DNA from: Amnibacterium flavum | Lineage (GTDB): Bacteria > Actinomycetota > Actinomycetes > Actinomycetales > Microbacteriaceae | Reading direction: 5' to 3' | Length of the DNA stretch: 64,000 bases | Assembly (NCBI RefSeq): GCF_003097495.1 | Contig: NZ_QEOP01000001.1 | Location: 1 to 64,000, forward strand | Translations under genes and position numbers: made by a program | The notes under the pieces: model-generated | What the model was told of the DNA's origin: nothing | The model's database searches: none | Seen by the model: the letters and a program-made list of their open reading frames with translations, nothing else | Shown here: positions 43,836 through 53,271 of the stretch, piece after piece | Numbering within the stretch: the first letter of the stretch is position 1 | Layout: each line of letters starts with the position of its first letter

Positions 43836-46091
43836 TCAGCGCGCGGCGTCGACCGCGGCGAACCGGGCGCCCGGTCCCGTTCTCCACGATGTCGCCAGTG
43901 AACGGGGCAGCAGCCAGGCGAGGACACGGAAGCGCACGGGGCGACTGCGACGCATCGCCCGGAGCAGATCGCGGATCTCACCGCGCGGCAGGTCGATCGG
44001 GATATCGCGCGACTGCCCGAACCGGTCGCGCTCGGTGAGCCCGCGCCAGCGGATCAGCGCGGCGGCGTCGCCCGGGTCGAGCTCGACCGATGCCTCGATC
44101 GCGGCGGCCAGTTCGCGCGGCGACATGCTCGGTCTCGCGAGTCCGAGATCCTCCGCGCTGTCGTGCAGTTCGTCCCAGGCCGCCGACACCGTGGCCGAAC
44201 GAGCGAAGCGGGCACGGCGTCGCATGATGCGGGTGATGGCGGGGGCGAGGACGAGGGCGAGCACGCCGACGGGGAGGAGCAGCCACCAGGACAGCCCGGT
44301 GAAGCCTGTCGTGGCCGACGTGTCGGTGGGGCCGCCGACGTTCTCCTCGCGGGCGGCCGCCGACGTCGTCGGGGTCGGTTCGGGTGCGGTCTCCTCGGTC
44401 GGCTGAGCGGCCGCGGCGGCCGCCGTGGTGTAATCGGGCACGCTTCCGCGGCCGGGCGTCGGCTCGAACCGGGTCCATCCGACGCCTTCGAAGTAGAGCT
44501 CGGGCCAGGCGTGCAGATCGTGCGAGGTCACGTCGTAGGACGTGGGGTCGAGGATCTGCCGCTCCCCCGGCTGGTAGCCGACGGCGATGCGGGCCGGAAT
44601 GCCGAGCTGCCGCGCCATCACCGTCATCGTGGATGCGAAGTGCACGCAGTAGCCGCGCTTCTGATCGAGGAACGCACCGATGACGTCGAAGCTGTCGCCG
44701 TCACCGTCGGCCTGCTCGGGGGTCGACTCGTCGTAGCGGAAGTCGGAGCCGCGCAGGTAGTTCTGGATCGCGATCGCCTGGTCGTACCCGTTCACCTCGT
44801 CCGCGGTGATCTCGGCGGTCGTCTCGCCGATGATCGCCGGGATGTCGTCCGGCAGTTCGAGGTAGCGCTGGAAGGCGACGGAATCACTGGATGGCGCGGA
44901 GCGCAGCTGTTCCGCCGTCGGCTCGATCTGGAGCGAGTTCACGGTGTAGACGCCCGCGTACTGCCCGTCGCGGCGAACGCCCGCGGTCAACGACTCGGGG
45001 TCCCACGCCCATTGGCCGGGCGACTCGATCTCGACGCTCGTCGCCGGGTACGGGATCGGCAGCCACCGACGCTCCGCGAAAGCGTCTTCGACCACGGTTG
45101 AGACCTCGGCCCGGGTCACATCGCCTGCGAGGCCGGGCACCGCGGGGAACTCATCCACCGTGCGCGCACCCTGCGGGCTCTCGTCGAGAGGGGTGGCCTC
45201 CCAGTCCTCCCCCGTGAGGTCGTCGATCGTCACGACTCGCAGATACACGGGCTGGTCGCTGGTCGTCGTATAGCTGAGGGCCGGGACGTCGAGCCCTCGT
45301 CGCAGGTGGTCGCCCAACCGGACGAGCGGATCGCCTCCCGAGGCGAAGACGGGGAGGAGCCCGCCGGTCGACGCGGATGCGTCGCTCACGGCGGGCGCCG
45401 TCGTCTGGCCGATGAGACCGCCGAAGATGGCGAGAACGGCGACGATGACGGCGGCGACGAGCGGCGTCCGAGGCGCATCGCGGCGACGGTCGAGCCAGAT
45501 CATCGCGAGGACGAAGACCAGCGTCAGCGTGATGATTCCCAGCTCGGACTCGGACGACACGGCTCGGCCGGGTGCGACCGCGAGCGCCAGGGGCCAGAGA
45601 GCGGCGAGGACCGGCGCGCGCGCGGACACGGCGAGCGACTCGACGACGATCGCCACGGCGGTGATGCCGCCGGCGAGGATGAAGTCGAGCCCGGAGGCCT
45701 CGGCGGCGGGGATCGACTCGACCCTGATGTGCTCGACCGCCGAGAGGATGAGATACCGGACCTGCTCGACCGTGTCGGCGGTGGGGATGATGCCGAGGGC
45801 GAGCGTCTGCTGAGCGAACAGGGCGAGCAGCATCACGACGGCGGCCACCAGGGCGGCGAGCGTCGGGATCGGCCAGGCCCGCCAGCGAAGGCGGACAGCC
45901 GCGGCCGCCGCGACGGCGACGGTCGAGACGATCGCCGCCTTCCACCACCATCCGCTGCCCTCGACGAGAGTGCCGAAGCTCGCCGATGCCGCGAGGACGG
46001 TGAGGAGGGCTGCGGCGCTGACCGCGAGCCCGGACCCCTGCGGGCGGCGGGCGCGGCGGGGCTTCGGCACGGTGGCGGAACGCTCAGACAC
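43836..46091 (-). CDS. Transglutaminase-like membrane protein (TgpA/DUF3488 family)
   Basis: 751 residues. About six membrane helices fill the N-terminal 240 residues (DUF3488). A periplasmic transglutaminase domain follows, with the catalytic cysteine in KRGYCVHFASTMTVMARQLG and the His and Asp in DVTSHDLHAWPELYFEGVGW. One further helix (LSWWLLLPVGVLALVLAPAI) and a cytosolic DUF4129-like tail complete it. The GTG start overlaps the DUF58 stop by 8 nt. MoxR-DUF58-transglutaminase clusters are widespread and thought to work in envelope protein processing or assembly. Confidence 0.9.
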   Translation of the reverse strand: MSERSATVPKPRRARRPQGSGLAVSAAALLTVLAASASFGTLVEGSGWWWKAAIVSTVAVAAAAAVRLRWRAWPIPTLAALVAAVVMLLALFAQQTLALGIIPTADTVEQVRYLILSAVEHIRVESIPAAEASGLDFILAGGITAVAIVVESLAVSARAPVLAALWPLALAVAPGRAVSSESELGIITLTLVFVLAMIWLDRRRDAPRTPLVAAVIVAVLAIFGGLIGQTTAPAVSDASASTGGLLPVFASGGDPLVRLGDHLRRGLDVPALSYTTTSDQPVYLRVVTIDDLTGEDWEATPLDESPQGARTVDEFPAVPGLAGDVTRAEVSTVVEDAFAERRWLPIPYPATSVEIESPGQWAWDPESLTAGVRRDGQYAGVYTVNSLQIEPTAEQLRSAPSSDSVAFQRYLELPDDIPAIIGETTAEITADEVNGYDQAIAIQNYLRGSDFRYDESTPEQADGDGDSFDVIGAFLDQKRGYCVHFASTMTVMARQLGIPARIAVGYQPGERQILDPTSYDVTSHDLHAWPELYFEGVGWTRFEPTPGRGSVPDYTTAAAAAAQPTEETAPEPTPTTSAAAREENVGGPTDTSATTGFTGLSWWLLLPVGVLALVLAPAITRIMRRRARFARSATVSAAWDELHDSAEDLGLARPSMSPRELAAAIEASVELDPGDAAALIRWRGLTERDRFGQSRDIPIDLPRGEIRDLLRAMRRSRPVRFRVLAWLLPRSLATSWRTGPGARFAAVDAAR

Positions 46092-47313
46092 GGGCCGACC
46101 CCATCGATGCGGAGCGCCACACCTCGGCCATGTCGACGGATTCGTCGAGAACCGGGACCGCGCGCCAGCCGGCGTTCCAGAGCACCTCGGGCGCCTCTCC
46201 CCCGTCGACGATGATCGCGGCCGCGGCGCTGTGCGGCGCGCGGTGCAGGGCGAGCTCACGCCACTCGGGCGCGAACATGCGCCCCATGATCGCGAACACC
46301 GGAGCAGGACCCTCGCCCTGGAGTCCGGCGATCACGTCGAGGTAGTCGGCGCCCGGTTCCGCGGTGCGACGAGCGACGGTCGCGAGTTCGATGAGAGACT
46401 CGCGAGGGGTCGCCCGGTCGTAGGCGTTGGTGCTCTCCGGGGCCGTGAGCACCAGGGTCGCCCCCGTGCCCTCGGTGGACAGGTGCGCGATGATCGACGC
46501 CGCGAAGCTCACCGCCCACTCGAACGCGGCCACGGTGGCCCAGTGCTCCCGCCGGTTGTCGAGCAGCACGATCGCTCGCGCGTCGTCGTGGCGCTGCTCC
46601 TGGCGCACCATGAGCTCGCCGCGGTGCGCGCTCGCCCGCCAGTGGACGTGCCGGAGCGCATCGCCCGCACGGTACTCGCGAGCGATCACGTCATCCTGTC
46701 CGCGGCCCATCATGGTCGAGCGGACGGCGGCATCCGAGGCCGCGATCGGTGAGGCGCTCGTGCCCCCGAGCGCGAAGATCCGAGGCAGGACGAGCAGCTC
46801 GTCGACCGATCCGCTGGTGCGCTCGTGAACGCTCAGCCCGAACGGGTCGGAGCCCTGGATCGCGAAAGGACCGACCGTGAAGCGACCGCGCCTCTGGGCC
46901 TCGATCGTGTACGACAGTCCGACCCGCGCCTCCTGGGTGACACCGGCGGGGATCGGCGGCAGCGGACGCCATGAATGCTGACCGAGCTCGTCGGGCATGT
47001 CGTCGCGCCAGAGGCCCGCCGCGCGCGGCATCCAGGTCGGGTTGCGCACGCTCAGCGTGACGGTCGCCGTGCTCGCGGCTGCGACGAGGTCGGGAGAGAT
47101 CCGCCGTTCGACGATGAGCCGACCCGAGCGCGACCGCGCCCAGACGACCGAGAGCAGGACGAGCACCAGCAGGGTCGCCCCGATGTAGAGGAGTGCGCGC
47201 CACCCGGTGGAGTAGGCGACGACGACGACCGTCGCCGATCCGGCCAGCAGCGACCAGCCACGGAAGGTGAGCCGCTGGCCCGCGAGCTTGAGCCGGGACT
47301 GACTGGACGGCAC
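46084..47313 (-). CDS. DUF58 domain protein
   Basis: 409 residues. Two N-terminal helices (residues ~18-60) precede an immunoglobulin-like segment (VTLSVRNPTWMPRAAGLWRD). The DUF58 core contains IAREYRAGDALRHVHWRASA, the family hallmark, followed by a vWA-like fold (ARAIVLLDNRREHWA). GTG start two bases after the moxR stop. It is probably a substrate or partner of the MoxR ATPase encoded upstream. Confidence 0.92.
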   Translation of the reverse strand: MPSSQSRLKLAGQRLTFRGWSLLAGSATVVVVAYSTGWRALLYIGATLLVLVLLSVVWARSRSGRLIVERRISPDLVAAASTATVTLSVRNPTWMPRAAGLWRDDMPDELGQHSWRPLPPIPAGVTQEARVGLSYTIEAQRRGRFTVGPFAIQGSDPFGLSVHERTSGSVDELLVLPRIFALGGTSASPIAASDAAVRSTMMGRGQDDVIAREYRAGDALRHVHWRASAHRGELMVRQEQRHDDARAIVLLDNRREHWATVAAFEWAVSFAASIIAHLSTEGTGATLVLTAPESTNAYDRATPRESLIELATVARRTAEPGADYLDVIAGLQGEGPAPVFAIMGRMFAPEWRELALHRAPHSAAAAIIVDGGEAPEVLWNAGWRAVPVLDESVDMAEVWRSASMGSARV

Positions 47314-47315
47314 GA

Positions 47316-48287
<972 letters not shown>

Positions 48288-48293
48288 AGGTCC

Positions 48294-49532
48294 TCATATC
48301 GACGTCGATTGGGTGGCGTTCACACTAGCCGACGCTCGTGACCCCTTAGCTGGACGTCGCGTGGCCTCCATCACGACCGCGATGACGACCCCGACGAGCA
48401 TCGTGACGGCCCCGATCCAGGGCAGCGTCTCGAGGCCCAACGACCCCAGGATGAGAGCTCCGACGAGCGCCCCGCCGCCGATGCCGACGTTGAACGCGGT
48501 CGTCATCCACGCCGAGGCGTTGTCGCGTACACGCAGCGACGCGATCTGCATCATGTGCGTCTGGTACAGCGGGGCGACGAAGCCCTGCAGGATGCCCCAG
48601 AAGATGAGGAGCGCGATGACCGCCCACGGCACCCCGGCGAACACGGCGAGCCCGATGAGGGCGACGGCGGAACCGGCCCCGGTGACGACGATGGCGAGGA
48701 CGGGGAACCGGCTCGCCGCCATGCCCGCCAGCAGCAGGCCGATGATGCCGGCCCCGCCGTAGAGGAAGAGGAGCGGACCGACCGCCGAGGCGTCGAAGCC
48801 GAGCGGACCGATGATGTAGGGCGCAATGTAGGTGTAGAAGAGGTTCTGGCCGGCGATGATGACGATGATCACCACGCAGAAGGCGAGCACGGTCGGAACC
48901 GTCGAGTCGCGGCGAAGGGGCAGGGCGATCTCGCCCGTGGAGAGCGGAACACCGTGCGCGACCGTGGGCAGGAGCTTCCAGACGAGGGCGGCGCAGACCA
49001 CCATGATGGCGGCGATGATGAGGAACGCGATCCGCCAGCCGACCGCGTGGCCGAGCGCCGTCGCGAGCGGCACACCGAGCACGAAGGCCGCCGATCCGCC
49101 CGCGCCGGTGATGGCCATGGCCTTGCCGAGCTTGCGGGGCTCGACGAGGTGGGCCGGGTAGGCGCCCACGCAGGCCCAGAAGAGGCCGTGGGCGACGCCC
49201 GCCACAACGCGCGCGGCGACGAGGAACTCGTAGCTGGGCGCGAGCGCCGAGCCGAGGGTGGCCAGGGCGTTGAGGCAGAGGACCGCGATGACGAGGGTGT
49301 GCCGCGGGTACTTGCGGGTGAGGGCCGCAAGCGGGGCCGTCGCGATGACGACGGTGCCGGCGAAGACCGTGATGAGCAGCCCGACCTGCGCCTCGGAGAC
49401 GCGCAGGTCTCGGGCCATGTCGGGCAGCAGGCCGGTGGGGAGGAACTCACCGGTGATGGAGACGAAGATCGCCGCTGCGAGTACCGCCAATCCGAGCGTG
49501 GGGAAACGGGCCGGAGTGGAGGGGATCTGCAT
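48294..49532 (-). CDS. Major facilitator superfamily transporter, DHA1-type efflux
   Basis: 412 residues with 12 predicted helices. The early loop motif between TM2 and TM3 reads APLAALTRKYPRHTL, and FLPTGLLPDMARDLRVSEAQ is typical of the AraJ/sugar- or drug-efflux group. GGGA lies six bases before the ATG, and TAAAAT ten bases before it may be the -10. It is divergent from purU. The substrate cannot be deduced. Confidence 0.88.
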   Translation of the reverse strand: MQIPSTPARFPTLGLAVLAAAIFVSITGEFLPTGLLPDMARDLRVSEAQVGLLITVFAGTVVIATAPLAALTRKYPRHTLVIAVLCLNALATLGSALAPSYEFLVAARVVAGVAHGLFWACVGAYPAHLVEPRKLGKAMAITGAGGSAAFVLGVPLATALGHAVGWRIAFLIIAAIMVVCAALVWKLLPTVAHGVPLSTGEIALPLRRDSTVPTVLAFCVVIIVIIAGQNLFYTYIAPYIIGPLGFDASAVGPLLFLYGGAGIIGLLLAGMAASRFPVLAIVVTGAGSAVALIGLAVFAGVPWAVIALLIFWGILQGFVAPLYQTHMMQIASLRVRDNASAWMTTAFNVGIGGGALVGALILGSLGLETLPWIGAVTMLVGVVIAVVMEATRRPAKGSRASASVNATQSTSI

Positions 49533-49571
49533 GAGGTTCCCTATTTTACGGTGCCGCTACGCTTGTCTCCC

Positions 49572-50459
49572 GTGACCGCGACCTACCCGCTGACTTCCGC
49601 GACCGCCGCGCACCCCGGACGATGGGTGCTCACGTTCGTCTGCCGCGATCAGCCCGGGATCGTGCACGCCGTGAGCGGCGCGATCGTGCAGGCGCGGGGC
49701 AACATCCTCGAGTCGCAGCAGTTCTCGAGCGACGACACCGGTCGCTTCTTCATGCGGCTGGAACTCGAGACCGACGTGCCTCGGGCCGACATCGTCGCCG
49801 TGCTCGAGCCGGTCATCGGCCGCTTCGAGATGGCCTGGCAGCTCGACGAGGCGGGACGCCCGAAGCGCACGCTCGTCCTCGTCTCCACCGCCGCGCACAC
49901 CCTCAACGACCTGCTGTTCCGCCGCCGGTCGGGTCAGCTCCCCGTCGAGATCCCGCTGGTGCTGAGCAATCACGGCGCCCTGCGCGACCTGGCGGAGTTC
50001 TACGGCACCCCGTTCGAGTCGCTCCCCGTCGTCGATGCCGACAGCAAGGCGGCGTTCGAGCAGCGGGTGCTCGATGCGGTCGCCGAGCACGACATCGAGC
50101 TCGTCGTGCTGGCCCGCTACATGCAGATCCTGTCGCCCGAACTGTGCGAGAAGCTGCGCGGCCGGATCATCAACATCCACCACTCGTTCCTGCCCGGCTT
50201 CAAGGGCGCGAACCCGTACAAGCAGGCGCACGCCCGCGGGGTGAAGCTGATCGGGGCGACCGCGCATTTCGTCACCAGCGACCTCGACGAGGGCCCGATC
50301 ATCGAGCAGAACGTGGTGCGGGTCGATCATTCGCGCACGGCGACCGAACTCGTCTCCATCGGCCAGGACGAGGAGAGCCGCACCTTGCGCCAGGCTGTCA
50401 CCTGGTTCGCGCAGGACCGTGTGCTCCTCGACGGAGCCCGCACCATCATCTTTCGCTAG
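49572..50459 (+). CDS. purU: Formyltetrahydrofolate deformylase
   Basis: 295 residues. The N-terminal ACT domain (residues ~17-95) begins VLTFVCRDQPGIVHAVSGAI. The C-terminal formyltransferase-fold domain has LSNHGALRDLAEFYGTPF and the catalytic block NIHHSFLPGFKGANPYKQA followed by GATAHFVTSDLDEGPIIEQ. It hydrolyses 10-formyl-THF to THF and formate, balancing the one-carbon pool supplied by GlyA and FolD. The GTG start follows TACGCT by 8 nt with no Shine-Dalgarno sequence. Confidence 0.95.
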   Translation: MTATYPLTSATAAHPGRWVLTFVCRDQPGIVHAVSGAIVQARGNILESQQFSSDDTGRFFMRLELETDVPRADIVAVLEPVIGRFEMAWQLDEAGRPKRTLVLVSTAAHTLNDLLFRRRSGQLPVEIPLVLSNHGALRDLAEFYGTPFESLPVVDADSKAAFEQRVLDAVAEHDIELVVLARYMQILSPELCEKLRGRIINIHHSFLPGFKGANPYKQAHARGVKLIGATAHFVTSDLDEGPIIEQNVVRVDHSRTATELVSIGQDEESRTLRQAVTWFAQDRVLLDGARTIIFR

Positions 50460-50488
50460 CTGAGGCGCGCCAGCGCTTCTGCTGGCGA

Positions 50489-50528
50489 GGTCGAGTAGTG
50501 CGGCACGCTTGCCGCACGTATCGAGACC
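50489..50528. repeat. REP-like palindrome (copy 5, best conserved)
   Basis: GGTCGAGTAGTGCGGCA-CGCT-TGCCGCACGTATCGAGACC shows 17-19 nt arms with one small bulge. A separate CGCCAGC/GCTGGCG hairpin lies just upstream (50468-50487). Both follow purU and may end its transcript. Confidence 0.7.
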
Positions 50529-50588
50529 CCGAGGACCAGAACGCGAGAGCGTTCCGGCTGTCCGGATCGAGTGGCTACCGTTGAGGGC

Positions 50589-51908
50589 ATGACCGTCCAG
50601 CACCACGACTCGCTCCCCCTCGACACCGGATCGGCGGAGCGCCTCGCGACGCTCGGGCTGCGTCTCGGACTCGTCGACCGCACCGATGACGAGGCGTTCG
50701 GAGCGTGGCTGCAGGCGGATGCGCGCGGCTTCCACGAGCCGCGGTACGGCGACGACCAGCTGCCGGCCGCACTTGAGGCCGTCCGCTATCGCCGCACGAC
50801 CGGTGTCTGGGATGACGCCCTCCCGACGAAGACACCGGTGGCGACGGTCAGCTCGTGGGTCGCGGAGCTCACCGTGTCACCCGGTCGCGTCGTCGAGGCC
50901 TGGGCGATCAGCTCGGTCACCGTCACCCCGACGGCGGCGGGCAAGGGCATCGCTCGTGCACTGCTCGAGGCCGAGCTGCGGACCGCGTCCGCCGCCGGCT
51001 GCCCGCTGGCGATCCTGACGGTGTCGGAGTCGACGCTCTACCGTCGGTACGGGTTCGCTCCCGCCGCCCTCTCGGCCGACTGGCGCTTCGACACCCGCAG
51101 GGTGACCTGGACCGGGCCCATCCCCGACGGACGCGTGGAGCTCACGGAGAAGACCGACGCACGCCGCGACATCGACGAGCTCAAAGACCGCGTGCGTCTC
51201 CAGGGCGTCGGCCAGATCGACATCTGGTCGCGGCGCTGGGATCAGGTCGCCGGCCTCGCGAACGAGGAGCCCGACCGCGAGAAGGCGTTCCGCGGTGCCC
51301 GCTACCTCGACGCTGACGGAGTGCTGCGGGGCACCCTGATCTACCGCGTCACCCCCGACGAGAACAGCTTCGTCGGGCACACCCTCACCGTCGAGCATCT
51401 GATGAGCGAGACGCCCGATGCGTACGCCGCACTGTGGCGCTTCGCTCTCTCGATGCCCCTGGTGAGCACGGTCGTCGCGCGAAGCCGCCCGGTCGACGAA
51501 GCGGTCAGGTGGCAGATCGCGGACTTCCGCGCCGCCAGGTCGACGACGAGCGACCACCTGTGGACGCGGGTCCTCGATGTGCCCGCGGCGATCGCGGCTC
51601 GGTCGTACGACTCCGCCGGGTCCCTCGCGCTGGAGGTCTCGGATCCGCTGGGGTACACGACGGGTACCTGGCTGTTCGAGGCCGCGGCCGACGGATCCGG
51701 CACCGCCCGAGCCGTCGACGCAGCACCGGGCGGGATGCCGACGCTCGCGCTGGACGTGTCGGACCTGTCCTCGATCTATCTGGGCGGGGTCAGCGCGGTG
51801 ACGCTGACCGATGCGGGCCGCGTCACGGAGAAGACCCCGGGAGCGGCCGTTGCGGCCGATCTCCTCTTCTCCACGCCTCGGGCACCCTGGCTCCCCCTCT
51901 GGTTCTGA
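50589..51908 (+). CDS. Eis-like GNAT acetyltransferase
   Basis: 439 residues with the three-part Eis layout: an N-terminal GNAT domain (SSVTVTPTAAGKGIARALLE acetyl-CoA loop), a second GNAT-like domain, and a C-terminal sterol-carrier-like domain. The general-acid tyrosine lies in STLYRRYGFAPA. The chain ends in phenylalanine (PLWF), whose carboxylate acts as base in Eis enzymes. Eis multi-acetylates amines, including aminoglycosides; the natural substrate here is unknown. The start MTVQHHD follows TACCGT by 7 nt (leaderless type). Confidence 0.9.
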   Translation: MTVQHHDSLPLDTGSAERLATLGLRLGLVDRTDDEAFGAWLQADARGFHEPRYGDDQLPAALEAVRYRRTTGVWDDALPTKTPVATVSSWVAELTVSPGRVVEAWAISSVTVTPTAAGKGIARALLEAELRTASAAGCPLAILTVSESTLYRRYGFAPAALSADWRFDTRRVTWTGPIPDGRVELTEKTDARRDIDELKDRVRLQGVGQIDIWSRRWDQVAGLANEEPDREKAFRGARYLDADGVLRGTLIYRVTPDENSFVGHTLTVEHLMSETPDAYAALWRFALSMPLVSTVVARSRPVDEAVRWQIADFRAARSTTSDHLWTRVLDVPAAIAARSYDSAGSLALEVSDPLGYTTGTWLFEAAADGSGTARAVDAAPGGMPTLALDVSDLSSIYLGGVSAVTLTDAGRVTEKTPGAAVAADLLFSTPRAPWLPLWF

Positions 51909-51917
51909 TGTCGAGTC

Positions 51918-51963
51918 GCCCACTTCGGGCAGTGTTCGAGCGCGAACACCGCCCGAAGTGGGC
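51918..51963. terminator. Strong bidirectional hairpin between the Eis-like gene and ridA
   Basis: GCCCACTTCGGGC-A-GTGTTCG pairs with CGAACAC-C-GCCCGAAGTGGGC across AGCG: 21 positions with one mismatch. It closes the 11-gene minus-strand operon and the Eis-like gene. Confidence 0.8.
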
Positions 51964-51969
51964 AGTTCG

Positions 51970-52347
51970 TCAGGAGGGCTTGATGGCGACCGCGTCGATC
52001 TCGACGAGGATGCCGGCCAGCGTGCTGCCGACCGTGGTGCGCACCGGGTAGGGCGCGGGCATCATGGCGGCGTAGACCTCGTTGAACTCGGCGAACATGC
52101 CGAGGTCCTGCAGGTGGACGGTCGTCTTGACGACATCGGCGAGGGTCAGTCCCACGACCGAGAGAGCCGTCTCGACGTTCTTCAGCACGCCCTCGGTCTG
52201 CGCGGCGATCCCCTCGGGCAGTTCCCCGGTCTCGGGGTCGTGCGGGCCGAACCCGGCGGTGAAGACGATTCCGTTCATCTCCACGACCTGGCTGTACGGG
52301 CCGGCGGGTGCGGGCAGCTTGTCGCTGATGTAGGCGTTCTTCGGCAT
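51970..52347 (-). CDS. RidA-family enamine/imine deaminase
   Basis: 125 residues of the RidA/YjgF trimer fold. Typical stretches are APAGPYSQVVEMNGIVFTAG, the catalytic-arginine region PAPYPVRTTVGSTLAG and VEIDAVA. RidA hydrolyses 2-aminoacrylate and related enamines released by PLP lyases to keto acids. AAGGA lies six bases before the ATG. Its place at the end of an operon with a DSD1-like D-amino-acid lyase suggests it clears that enzyme's enamine product. Confidence 0.93.
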   Translation of the reverse strand: MPKNAYISDKLPAPAGPYSQVVEMNGIVFTAGFGPHDPETGELPEGIAAQTEGVLKNVETALSVVGLTLADVVKTTVHLQDLGMFAEFNEVYAAMMPAPYPVRTTVGSTLAGILVEIDAVAIKPS

Positions 52348-52382
52348 GGTGATCCTTCTCTCGTGCGTGGTGGGAACCGGGG

Positions 52383-53258
52383 TCAGAGGAACGCCGCACC
52401 CATGGCGGCGATGTCGAGGTCGACGGGCGCGACGGTGAGCCGTTCGGACAGTGAGAGCGATGCCAGGAAGGGCGATGCGGCCGCGCGCTCGTCGAGGATG
52501 CGGCCGACCGCAGGCGCGAGCTGCGGTGTTCCGTGCACCACTCCCCCTCCCAGGACGACGAGGTCGACCCCGACGACGAGGAACAGCGTCTCCGCCGCGT
52601 CGGCGACACCGCCCGCCACTCGCGCGAGGATCTCGATCGCGATCGGATCGTCCGCGGCGACGGCGGCGGTGAGGGAGATGACCGGATGGGTCGTTCCGAG
52701 AGTGCTGCGAGCGAGTCCCGCGCCGGACGCGATGGTCTCGAGGCACCCGATCTGGCCGCAGGGGCAGAGGAGGTCGCCGTAGCCGCCGAGGTGCCCGACC
52801 TCGCCCGACACCCCTCGGAACCCGTGCCACAGCTCTCCGCCGAGAACGAGTCCGGCCGCGATCCCGGTCCCGACGTTGAGGTAGGCCAGGGAGGAGACGC
52901 CGCCCCCGAGCAGTTGGAACGCGCCGAGGGCCGCGGCGTTGACGTCGTTGTCGACACTGACGCGCCCGACCTCGAGGTCGGCGATGCCGGCGGCGAGATC
53001 GAGCTCGTCGATGCCGAGGTTGACCGCGTGCGAGACGACGCCCCGGTCGAAGTCGATCGTGCCGGGGATGCCGATCCCCACCGACTCGACGGGATCCGGC
53101 GATGCCGCGGCCAGGCGCTCGATCGTCGTCCTGACCGTGGCGAGCACCTCGTCAGCGCCCCGCCCGCTCGGGAGTTCGGAGTGCGCGAGCACGACTCCGG
53201 CCGCGTCCAGTGCGACCGCGCGCGCTTTCGTGCCGCCGACGTCGATCCCGATCCTCAC
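52383..53258 (-). CDS. ROK-family sugar kinase
   Basis: 291 residues from the preferred GTG (VRIGIDVGGTK); an ATG 18 codons earlier would overlap the upstream gene. The phosphate-1 loop is GIDVGGTKARAVALD, the catalytic aspartate is in VDNDVNAAALGAF, and the glutamate/zinc region CPCGQIGCLETIASG is the ROK signature. No N-terminal HTH is present, so it is a kinase rather than a NagC-type repressor. It would phosphorylate a hexose, N-acetylhexosamine or similar sugar released within this operon. Confidence 0.93.
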   Translation of the reverse strand: MRIGIDVGGTKARAVALDAAGVVLAHSELPSGRGADEVLATVRTTIERLAAASPDPVESVGIGIPGTIDFDRGVVSHAVNLGIDELDLAAGIADLEVGRVSVDNDVNAAALGAFQLLGGGVSSLAYLNVGTGIAAGLVLGGELWHGFRGVSGEVGHLGGYGDLLCPCGQIGCLETIASGAGLARSTLGTTHPVISLTAAVAADDPIAIEILARVAGGVADAAETLFLVVGVDLVVLGGGVVHGTPQLAPAVGRILDERAAASPFLASLSLSERLTVAPVDLDIAAMGAAFL

Positions 53259-53271
53259 TCCCGCCGCCGTC

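Noticed and set aside
48555-49571. Long upstream extension of the purU frame
   Set aside because: It is antisense to the MFS gene and has no ACT-type sequence; the GTG at 49572 gives the normal PurU length.
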